5,281 nucleotides of DNA. Origin: Alphaproteobacteria bacterium (lineage in GTDB: Bacteria; Pseudomonadota; Alphaproteobacteria; CAAHEQ01; UBA3637). This document shows positions 1-5,281 of the stretch, one piece after another. The stretch covers positions 1-5,281 of the forward strand of contig JAFXFY010000113.1 of assembly GCA_017513365.1 (NCBI GenBank). The letters run 5' to 3'. Every line of letters begins with the position of its first letter. Position 1 is the first letter of the stretch. The translations under genes and the position numbers were made by a program. The notes beneath the pieces were generated by a model. It searched no databases. It saw only the letters and a list, made by a program, of their open reading frames with translations, and was not told the DNA's origin.

Positions 1-1
1 C

Positions 2-991
2 ATGGAAGAAATTATTTTCCCTAATCAAATCAGAATGTTCCGTCGTGTTCGTGGTAAACCGATGAAAAAATTGGCTGAAGTGTTGAATTTAAGTTTATCG
101 GCCATCAGTAAGATTGAAAAGGGGTATCGCCGGATTGATGAGGCTCAATTGGAAATTATTTCTAAATTTTTAGATTGTCCAAAAGAGGCTATTTTCGTCT
201 CTGAATATTCTTCTCAACCAGAGGTCGTTAAGGCTTGGAAAACAGAACAAGATCGTCGTAGTCATATTAATGAAGGCGGTGGCTTAAAAACGTTGGGAGC
301 CGGCCTTCGCTATATTCGTGGTCAAAAGAAATTGACCCTCAATCAAGTGGCTAAAGGGGCTAAAATGACATTGTCCGTTTATCACCGTATTGAAATGGGG
401 CAACGTGAGGTAGATGAAAAAACATTCCGTGATATTGCCAGAGCTTTGGGTTTTTCGGAAACGGAATTGCAACTCAAAATTTATGAATTGGATATGTCAG
501 GAGCCTTAGAAGAATTAAAACAATCCGAAGGTAAATCCGGCTTGTATGTATCTAAGGGGGGATACAATGATTTGCCGGTCAGTCGTTTTATGCTTAAAAG
601 TGCCGATGCCAAAGAACAAACAGTATCCATTTATGGTTTTCCGGCTGAAGATGGTTTGATTAAATTGGATAAAACGGCACCGTCCGGTTCTATGGTGTGT
701 CCGTCTACGTTATCATATGATGCCGATTTATATGGTATTTCTTTGACGACTCAAACGCTTGGGAATGTATTGCCATACAGATGTGTATTGGTGGCTTCTC
801 CAGCTAAAAAACCGGAAGTCGGAGATATTGCCGTGTGGCCGTTAGCCGATAATTTAGTTAAACTTGTTTCTTTATCTCAAGATAAAATTGGTAAGCTGTA
901 TGCAAATACGCAAACACCGCAAGAAACAACTGAAGTATCAACGGCTGATCTTGAAAAAATGCATAAGGTTGTATTAATCGCAATGCCATAG
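2..991 (+). CDS. Double-HTH XRE-type transcriptional regulator with degenerate LexA/CI-like (S24) C-terminal domain
   Basis: A cytoplasmic DNA-binding regulator of 329 residues. Two XRE-type helix-turn-helix domains are visible, at residues ~8-62 and ~99-153. They share the same recognition-helix pattern (LSLSAISKIEKGYRRIDE versus MTLSVYHRIEMGQREVDE), so the protein carries an internal duplication. Residues ~207-329 follow the order of a LexA/CI S24 domain: an IYG..AEDG segment like the LexA cleavage region, a YGISLTTQTLGNVLP segment where the SGDSM motif should be, then PEVGDIAVWP and NLVKLVSL. The position of the nucleophilic Ser appears to be Thr252, while the candidate general-base Lys287 is kept. 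Autocleavage is therefore doubtful and the fold may serve only for dimerisation. ATG at base 2 looks a natural start, but its ribosome binding site and any upstream extension lie outside the window. It sits 8 bases ahead of the next gene, so it is probably co-transcribed. Its DNA target is unknown. The HTH calls are firm; the S24 call is moderate. Confidence 0.85.
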   Translation: MEEIIFPNQIRMFRRVRGKPMKKLAEVLNLSLSAISKIEKGYRRIDEAQLEIISKFLDCPKEAIFVSEYSSQPEVVKAWKTEQDRRSHINEGGGLKTLGAGLRYIRGQKKLTLNQVAKGAKMTLSVYHRIEMGQREVDEKTFRDIARALGFSETELQLKIYELDMSGALEELKQSEGKSGLYVSKGGYNDLPVSRFMLKSADAKEQTVSIYGFPAEDGLIKLDKTAPSGSMVCPSTLSYDADLYGISLTTQTLGNVLPYRCVLVASPAKKPEVGDIAVWPLADNLVKLVSLSQDKIGKLYANTQTPQETTEVSTADLEKMHKVVLIAMP

Positions 992-999
992 GATAGGGG

Positions 1000-2004
1000 A
1001 TGACGCAAGAAAATCAAACGTCTAAAAACACGGTTTTGGAGGCCTTTTTAAAACAAAGGGCTAAACGCCAAAACAGTGCCGCCGTTGAAGCAAAGAGATT
1101 GGTGAATTTGTATCGTCAGCTCTCTTTGTTCGGGGATGATTTTTTGGACACCTATAATGACATGTTGTTGGCTGCCACACCGGAGGTTCAAATGGCGTTG
1201 CCGGATATTGTCGGTGGTACGGTTGTGCGTCAATATTTGGAGTTTTTAAAAGGGCGTTCTAAACAAAATGATACGGATAATGACATTTCTGAAGAAGAGG
1301 CAATTGATGCTTATCAGTATCGCCATGCCGAATCGTATTTGCCAACACCAGATGAGGTGCCACCATTTTCAATGAATTCGCCGATATACCAAGCAGGAGG
1401 CGGGGAAACGAACAGTGTTGATGCAACTGTCTTAACGGCTCAGATGACGGCTTTTGAACGGGCTTTGGAACAACAAAATGCCTTTTTGACACAAGCTTTG
1501 ACTCAGTTGCAACAAAATATGACAGCTGAGCGTTCTGCCGCATCAGATGGTCAATCCGTTGATGGTGGTGCTTTTTATGCTCAAAAAGAAATGCTGACAG
1601 AATTATTGACCCGCCAAAATGAACAAATGAATGCCAATATTAATGCCATTTTATCCCAAACTCAGGAAATGTCCGCTCGTCAAATGGAGGCAATGGAAAA
1701 ATTAATTCAAAAACAAGCCACACCAGACCCTTATGCCGTTATAGAAGAAGAGGGGGCTGTGAATTTGCAACCGGATAAAATGACGTCCAGACCGTCTTAT
1801 ACCTCTCGTTATCGGGCAGAAGCTACTCCATCATTACATCAAACGGAAGTGGAGTTGGAACCGGTTGGAGAGGCTAAGGAAGATGTATCTGTTAATGAAA
1901 CAGGGGGAATCCCTAAACGTTATTCTTCCGTGTCGTTAAATGAGTATTATGCCGAGCCAAATGAAACGCCGACGGAAAGAACAACACCGGATTGGAAAGG
2001 GTAA
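1000..2004 (+). CDS. Unrecognised soluble protein with helical N-terminal domain and Gln/Met-rich coiled coil
   Basis: I do not recognise this 334-residue protein. It has no signal peptide or membrane segment, so it should be cytoplasmic. Residues ~10-85 form a helical domain (VEAKRLVNLYRQ, then GDDFLDTYNDMLLAATPEVQ). Part of it resembles the start of the next gene's product. Residues ~86-140 are an acidic, Pro/Gly-containing linker. Residues ~141-240 are rich in Gln, Met, Leu, Ala and Asn with heptad-like hydrophobic spacing, suggesting a coiled coil broken near residue 180-190 by a Ser/Gly stretch. The last ~95 residues look disordered and contain several Tyr, Thr and Pro, ending in DWKG. 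The start ATG is preceded by AGGA (990-993), which overlaps the stop of the regulator gene and lies 6 bases from the ATG. The stop is followed after three bases by the next gene, implying translational coupling. A scaffold or adaptor role is inference from the architecture and position only. Confidence 0.85.
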   Translation: MTQENQTSKNTVLEAFLKQRAKRQNSAAVEAKRLVNLYRQLSLFGDDFLDTYNDMLLAATPEVQMALPDIVGGTVVRQYLEFLKGRSKQNDTDNDISEEEAIDAYQYRHAESYLPTPDEVPPFSMNSPIYQAGGGETNSVDATVLTAQMTAFERALEQQNAFLTQALTQLQQNMTAERSAASDGQSVDGGAFYAQKEMLTELLTRQNEQMNANINAILSQTQEMSARQMEAMEKLIQKQATPDPYAVIEEEGAVNLQPDKMTSRPSYTSRYRAEATPSLHQTEVELEPVGEAKEDVSVNETGGIPKRYSSVSLNEYYAEPNETPTERTTPDWKG

Positions 2005-2007
2005 AAA

Positions 2008-3435
2008 ATGGCAAATGAACGCCTGATTGAAGTATTGGAAAAATATACAGGGGATGTAGAGGCTCTTGAGGCTTTTGTTTCCGTTGCAGTTGAAGAGTTG
2101 GGAACCGATTGGGTCAGTACCATTTATGATGTTATGGCGGATGCGCCGGCCGATATTCAAGAAAAATTGGCGCATGCCTTTAATTATAATGCCGCCACAA
2201 CGGCTTGGAATGAGTTGCAGGCCTATTTATTGCAAGAAACACCATTGGACTATCAAGAAACCATGGAACGTGTGCCGGTTTTGGAACACTGGCTGGGCTT
2301 TTTCGGGGCTGTTGGCACTGAAGCTGTCGCACAATTAAAAGAAAAATTACGGTCGCAAGGGGAGGCCACCCATCAGGATACAGCCCCTTTAACGGACCCA
2401 TTCGCGACTCCAGTTTCTGTTTCTGAAACGCCTGCGTCATCTGCTACAGCTTTTGAGGACTCTTCATCATCGGATATAACTTCTACCCAAACAACAGCTG
2501 AATTACCTGAGGAAATTGAAAATATTTTTGCGGATACTCCTGGTGAACCACAGAGTATGCAACAAGTATCACAATACTTAGACACTAAGCAACAACAGAC
2601 GGATGTAGTCCCCTCTGTTGAACCGATACTTGAGGAAGCACCGATTGTTTCGGTCGCTCAGGAAACACCTCCGCTAGTCGATACCTATCGCACAGACGTT
2701 TTTGATCCGATAGCCGTTGAGGAGCCATCTCAAAATGAAACACCGCTTCAAGCCGAAAGCGAAGAGTCATGGCGGGTACGTAAGATGTTCCGTCAAATAG
2801 ATTTTATTGCCAACATTGAATCGTGGATTTCATTTTTATGTTTGGATTTAGGGTACACGGATTTTTACACGTACCGTTATTATGGTTTTTTGGTGGACGT
2901 ACTGGATAAAACCATTGAAGAGTTAAAGGAATTATTATCTCAAACCGATTTATACGATATAATGAATCGGCAAAAAGCCGGTGGCGTTCAGTTTTTGCAA
3001 AATAAATTAGTGGCCTATCAAAAACAAGCCAGTGAAGCCCATGAAATGTTATCTGATTATATTCCGTTGGTGCGTGAAGATTTATCGGTTGATGATTTGA
3101 AAAAACGTCTGGGTGGTATGGATTTAAGTGAAGAAAAAGAATATTTGGGGCCGGCGCCTGACGGTTTTGAAATGATTGATGATCCATATGAAAATATGAA
3201 CGAAGATGATTTGAAAAAAGAATATGAAAAGATTGAAGCTGAGGGTAATTTAGCTGCCGATAATCAAGAGGCCGGTCTTTCGGTACCACCCCCTCAGATG
3301 TCTCAGGAAAAAACGACTGTGGATGTAAAAAATACTTCACAAACGCCACAAAATGGTGTACAACGTAAGATGTCCTTTACATTTGGCACAAAACCGGCAG
3401 TTCGTCCAATGGCTTCAGATGAAACCGTATCTTAG
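2008..3435 (+). CDS. Unrecognised soluble multidomain protein, partial paralogue of the upstream gene, with low-complexity linker
   Basis: A 475-residue protein that I cannot assign to a family. It has no signal peptide or convincing membrane segment and should be cytoplasmic. Residues 1-115 are a helical domain (e.g. LGTDWVSTIYDVMADAPADIQ) that aligns with the beginning of the upstream product. Residues ~116-255 are a Ser/Thr/Pro/Glu/Gln-rich, probably disordered linker. Residues ~256-355 form a second ordered helical block rich in aromatics (SWISFLCLDLGYTDFYTYRYYGF) followed by a charged helix with KTIEELKELL. Residues ~356-415 are strongly acidic and contain the short motif DDLKK twice (residues 362-366 and 400-404). 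The tail is polar. The start is supported by AAAGGG (1996-2001), which forms part of the last codons of the preceding gene and lies 6 bases from the ATG. The 3-base gap points to coupled translation and perhaps a stoichiometric partnership with the upstream protein. The function is unknown. Confidence 0.87.
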   Translation: MANERLIEVLEKYTGDVEALEAFVSVAVEELGTDWVSTIYDVMADAPADIQEKLAHAFNYNAATTAWNELQAYLLQETPLDYQETMERVPVLEHWLGFFGAVGTEAVAQLKEKLRSQGEATHQDTAPLTDPFATPVSVSETPASSATAFEDSSSSDITSTQTTAELPEEIENIFADTPGEPQSMQQVSQYLDTKQQQTDVVPSVEPILEEAPIVSVAQETPPLVDTYRTDVFDPIAVEEPSQNETPLQAESEESWRVRKMFRQIDFIANIESWISFLCLDLGYTDFYTYRYYGFLVDVLDKTIEELKELLSQTDLYDIMNRQKAGGVQFLQNKLVAYQKQASEAHEMLSDYIPLVREDLSVDDLKKRLGGMDLSEEKEYLGPAPDGFEMIDDPYENMNEDDLKKEYEKIEAEGNLAADNQEAGLSVPPPQMSQEKTTVDVKNTSQTPQNGVQRKMSFTFGTKPAVRPMASDETVS

Positions 3436-3440
3436 GAAAC

Positions 3441-3447
3441 AAAGGGG
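3441..3447 (+). promoter_or_regulatory. Shine-Dalgarno that fixes the secretin-like gene start
   Basis: AAAGGGG lies seven bases before the ATG at 3455, in the 19-base gap after the preceding stop codon. It supports starting the protein at the signal peptide. The alternative in-frame ATG at 3353 lies inside the previous gene and has no comparable site. Confidence 0.75.
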
Positions 3448-3454
3448 AAAGTAT

Positions 3455-5164
3455 ATGAAAAAACACATTTTTTATAGTTTATTGTTTTTAGGGCTTTTAT
3501 CAATTGGACCGACCGATGTTCTCGGACAATCTTTGTTTCGGGGACGTATTCAACCGCAAGCCACGGCAACGGTTCCCTCTGTGCAAAATTTGAATTTGGA
3601 AAGCCCATTTCGCTGCGATGTGAAGGATTTTGGAGATATTGAGGTTATGACGACTTTGTCGTTAGCTCCGTCTGATTTTACATTGCGTCAAATGGATATG
3701 GGTGATGCTTTACCCCGATTTGAAGTGAATGGTTTTTCGTTCGGCAAAATGCCGATAGACAAAGCCTTGAAACAATTGGTGAGTGAGGCAGATATTTCGG
3801 TTGTTCCTACGGATCGTGTTTATCCGGAACTTAATGCAGATGATTTATATGGTGAGTTAGAGCCGGTTATTGCCGAGTTAACTCGGGTCGGCGATGTTTT
3901 TTACCGCTATGATGATACGGCAAAACGGTTGACGGTTTCTAAACGAGGTCAATTTGAATTGCAATTGCCCAATAATCGGACAGTTGTATTTGCTGTTTTG
4001 GATGCGTTGCGTGGAGCCGGTATTAAAACGGCAGTACCGAATTGGAAAGATTTTTCCATTATGTTGATGCTCAGCCGATCTGAAGAAAAAACAGTCAATT
4101 CATTGATGGCTAATATTTTAAAAGACGGCAAATTGTTGGTTGCCGATACGCGTGTTTATACTTTGTCTCCGATGACTTCTGCTAATTGGCAAGACGTTGT
4201 GAATCGTTTTGGCGCCGGTCGAGTTTATACGGCAACAAATGGTATGGCTGGTAAAATGTTGACGATGGGCCATAAAAAGAAAACGGATGATTTGTTGGCC
4301 AAATTACATCCGAATTATCAGGCTACATTGCTCAGTGAAGGTATTGCCGTTGTTCCACATGGATGGAAAATGCGTTTTGATGTCGGTCGTTGTGCGGTTA
4401 ATCCGACGGCAGTTTCCTCAGTATCTATTTCATTGAATGCCGGTATTAAAACGCCTGAAGAAATAGAAACCACCGTTTCATTGAATACGGCCGGAGGTGA
4501 AATTTCCACCTTTAAAGGGTGGACCGGTGTTGATGAACAATTGGCCTTAATCGGCATTCCGGCATCAGTTATTGGGCTCAGTTCAAATAATGAATTGTTG
4601 ATTACATTGAAATTAAGATTTATTCGTTTGTTAGAGGGAAATAAAATGGAAAATCAATTTAAAGCACCACCTGTTCCACCAAAGGCACCGACACCGGTAT
4701 TTATGCCGAAAGAACATCCTCAAGAAATGCCGACCAAAGGGTTGTATGATGATAACTTTGCTGCCGAGTTGAACTTGCCGGCTAAGCTTTTGACGACAAA
4801 ATACATGACGATGATTTTGGGCGGCACATTGTTGATTGGTATGATATTCGGAACGGCTCTGTTTGGCGGTTCGGATGCTGCTCCTGTTCAAACACAACAA
4901 CCGGGGACCGTTAACGGCGTTGTTCCCAATTCGGATATAACGACGGCTATGCCCAGATGTGGCGTTGCCGAAAAAGGACGCGCTTGTTTGTTATATATAC
5001 AAAATAACTCACGGTATGATAAAACAGCTGGAGATTTTTTTGATGAAGTTGTACGATTGATGGGTGTGTCAAAGTATTCCGTTTCTATGGTTAATACACG
5101 ATACGCAAAACAACGTATTAAGCCGGGATATATTGCCCAAATTAAAGTACCGGAAGTTAATTAG
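3455..5164 (+). CDS. Secretin-like exported protein (STN domain plus short divergent secretin core) in frame with an inner-membrane protein
   Basis: As read, 569 residues. Residues 1-24 are a Sec signal peptide (KKH, hydrophobic IFYSLLFLGLLSIG, likely cleavage after VLG) with no lipobox cysteine. Residues ~93-165 resemble an STN/N0 domain: FSFGKMPIDKALKQLVSEAD, then GDVFYRYDDTAKRLTVS. Residues ~175-237 look N1-like. Residues ~228-392 follow the order of a secretin core: a strand ADTRVYTLSP, a helix plus SEGIAVVPHGWKMRFDVGR, then IETTVSLNTAGGEIS, GIPASVIG and ELLITLKLRFIR. Such proteins form outer-membrane channels in type II secretion and type IV pili; PilN/BfpB-type proteins are the closest comparison I can suggest. 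At ~397 residues the secretin part is short for the family. From residue 398 the frame continues into a Pro-rich, single-transmembrane protein, which makes an odd fusion. The ATG at 3455 was chosen over an in-frame ATG at 3353 because it has AAAGGGG seven bases upstream and a signal peptide directly follows. The secretin call is moderate, from motif order only. Confidence 0.7.
   Translation: MKKHIFYSLLFLGLLSIGPTDVLGQSLFRGRIQPQATATVPSVQNLNLESPFRCDVKDFGDIEVMTTLSLAPSDFTLRQMDMGDALPRFEVNGFSFGKMPIDKALKQLVSEADISVVPTDRVYPELNADDLYGELEPVIAELTRVGDVFYRYDDTAKRLTVSKRGQFELQLPNNRTVVFAVLDALRGAGIKTAVPNWKDFSIMLMLSRSEEKTVNSLMANILKDGKLLVADTRVYTLSPMTSANWQDVVNRFGAGRVYTATNGMAGKMLTMGHKKKTDDLLAKLHPNYQATLLSEGIAVVPHGWKMRFDVGRCAVNPTAVSSVSISLNAGIKTPEEIETTVSLNTAGGEISTFKGWTGVDEQLALIGIPASVIGLSSNNELLITLKLRFIRLLEGNKMENQFKAPPVPPKAPTPVFMPKEHPQEMPTKGLYDDNFAAELNLPAKLLTTKYMTMILGGTLLIGMIFGTALFGGSDAAPVQTQQPGTVNGVVPNSDITTAMPRCGVAEKGRACLLYIQNNSRYDKTAGDFFDEVVRLMGVSKYSVSMVNTRYAKQRIKPGYIAQIKVPEVN
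4633..4638 (+). promoter_or_regulatory. Internal Shine-Dalgarno before ATG 4646
   Basis: AGAGGG followed by a 7-base AT-only spacer (AAATAAA) and ATG occurs in the middle of a long reading frame, exactly where the secretin-like sequence ends and the Pro-rich inner-membrane sequence begins. Stops lie in both other frames just ahead of the ATG (TAG at 4632-4634, TAA at 4642-4644). The arrangement looks like a former or actual gene boundary. Confidence 0.6.
4646..5164 (+). CDS. Probable separately translated inner-membrane protein, 172 residues, inside the secretin-like reading frame
   Basis: This is the 3' part of the long frame, with its own start signals: AGAGGG at 4633-4638 and ATG at 4646, a 7-base spacing identical to that of the gene at 3455. 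The predicted protein has a Pro/Lys-rich cytoplasmic N-terminus (APPVPPKAPTPVFMPKEHP), one transmembrane helix at residues ~53-74 (MTMILGGTLLIGMIFGTALF) and a periplasmic domain with two cysteines (105 and 114) that could form a disulfide. The last ~45 residues (TAGDFF...GVSKYSVSMVN...IKPGYIAQIKVP) have a faint LysM-like spacing. An N-in, C-out topology fits this as an independent protein and does not fit it as the tail of an exported secretin. By position it could be the periplasmic or inner-membrane partner of the secretin, comparable in layout to the small proteins encoded next to R64 PilN, but I do not recognise a family. Whether it is translated from 4646, as a fusion, or both is open. 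Confidence 0.55.
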   Translation: MENQFKAPPVPPKAPTPVFMPKEHPQEMPTKGLYDDNFAAELNLPAKLLTTKYMTMILGGTLLIGMIFGTALFGGSDAAPVQTQQPGTVNGVVPNSDITTAMPRCGVAEKGRACLLYIQNNSRYDKTAGDFFDEVVRLMGVSKYSVSMVNTRYAKQRIKPGYIAQIKVPEVN

Positions 5165-5168
5165 AATT

Positions 5169-5205
5169 AAATTTATCCTCATACGGTTATTTTTAGGATA
5201 AGTTT
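5169..5205 (+). repeat. AT-rich inverted repeat (hairpin) just after the last stop codon
   Basis: The arms AAATTTATCCT (5169-5179) and AGGATAAGTTT (5195-5205) pair over 11 positions with one G-U wobble, around a 15-base loop. It begins five bases after the TAG at 5162-5164. No U-run follows directly, so it is not a standard terminator by itself. It may stabilise the mRNA 3' end, act together with the terminator just downstream, or be a protein-binding palindrome. Confidence 0.5.
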
Positions 5206-5224
5206 GGGAAAAATGTTTTTTCTG

Positions 5225-5258
5225 CCCTTAAGAGTTTTTCTCTTAAGGGTATTCTTTT
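5225..5258 (+). terminator. Rho-independent terminator of the operon
   Basis: A perfect 10-base-pair stem, CCCTTAAGAG (5225-5234) with CTCTTAAGGG (5240-5249), closes a TTTTT loop and is followed by TATTCTTTT (5250-5258). The T-run on the plus-strand side, with no matching A-run upstream, indicates termination of plus-strand transcription. It closes the gene block that ends at 5164. Confidence 0.9.
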
Positions 5259-5281
5259 GGTAATCAAGATAACTCGCCTTA

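Noticed and set aside
1259..1543. 94-codon minus-strand frame inside gene 2
   Set aside because: It is antisense to a well-supported gene with proper start and stop spacing, and nothing recognisable is encoded.
2066..2338. 90-codon plus-strand frame inside gene 3
   Set aside because: It is an out-of-frame shadow with a Trp/Met/Pro-rich composition and no sensible domain.
2804..3349. 181-codon minus-strand open frame antisense to gene 3
   Set aside because: It lies wholly within a convincing plus-strand gene, has a His/Pro/Asn/Phe-rich composition typical of antisense shadows, and shows no recognisable domain.
3353..3454. 34-codon in-frame 5' extension of the secretin-like gene from an earlier ATG
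   Set aside because: It overlaps the end of gene 3, has no good ribosome binding site, and would put 34 polar residues ahead of a clear signal peptide; the ATG at 3455 has AAAGGGG seven bases upstream.
4631..4900. 89-codon minus-strand frame over the secretin/inner-membrane junction
   Set aside because: The Cys/Arg/His-rich product is a by-product of plus-strand Pro-, Ala- and Thr-rich codons; no start signal was seen.
5172..5202. AT-rich hairpin as a stand-alone terminator
   Set aside because: The stem is AT-rich with a 15-base loop, and the sequence that follows is GGGAAAAATG, not a T-run; the perfect stem at 5225-5249 is the better terminator.
1..5281. CRISPR array, tRNA, rRNA, insertion sequence or attachment site
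   Set aside because: No regularly spaced repeats, cloverleaf-like segment, transposase, or terminal inverted repeats were seen; nearly all bases before 5164 are accounted for by plus-strand genes.

Overview
The window holds a compact, wholly plus-strand gene block: four tightly spaced open reading frames (gaps of 8, 3 and 19 bases) followed by a short non-coding tail with two hairpins, the second a textbook rho-independent terminator. This looks like the distal end of one operon. Its promoter is not visible, because the first gene starts at the second base of the window. The host should be a Gram-negative bacterium, since the last gene has a Sec signal peptide and a secretin-like outer-membrane architecture. 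Base composition is moderately AT-rich, with frequent TTG leucine, CCG proline and GCC alanine codons. That would fit uncultured low-GC gut-type Alphaproteobacteria, but this is only an impression and no marker gene is present to settle it.

Layout: (1) 2-991, a cytoplasmic regulator with two XRE-type helix-turn-helix domains and a LexA/CI-like (S24) C-terminal fold in which the usual nucleophilic serine seems to be threonine. (2) 1000-2004, an unrecognised soluble protein with a helical N-terminal domain, a Gln/Met-rich coiled coil and a disordered tail. (3) 2008-3435, an unrecognised soluble protein whose N-terminal domain resembles that of gene 2, followed by a long low-complexity linker, a second helical domain and an acidic tail. 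(4) 3455-5164, a Sec-exported protein with an STN/N0-like domain and a short, divergent secretin-like core. It reads in frame, without a stop, into a proline-rich, single-transmembrane, periplasmic-domain protein. A good Shine-Dalgarno and ATG sit exactly at the junction (ATG at 4646), so the second half is probably also, or only, made as a separate 172-residue inner-membrane protein. (5) 5165-5281, an AT-rich hairpin just after the stop codon and then the terminator.

Taken together, the block pairs an outer-membrane channel candidate and an inner-membrane/periplasmic partner with two related cytoplasmic coiled-coil or scaffold proteins, under or beside a phage-repressor-like regulator. The nearest known comparison is the secretin-containing type IVb pilus / type II secretion family (R64 PilN, BfpB-like), but no ATPase, pilin or prepilin peptidase lies in this window. 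Assignment to a pilus, secretion or uptake machine is inference. Genes 2 and 3 and the inner-membrane half of gene 4 match no family I can name with confidence.
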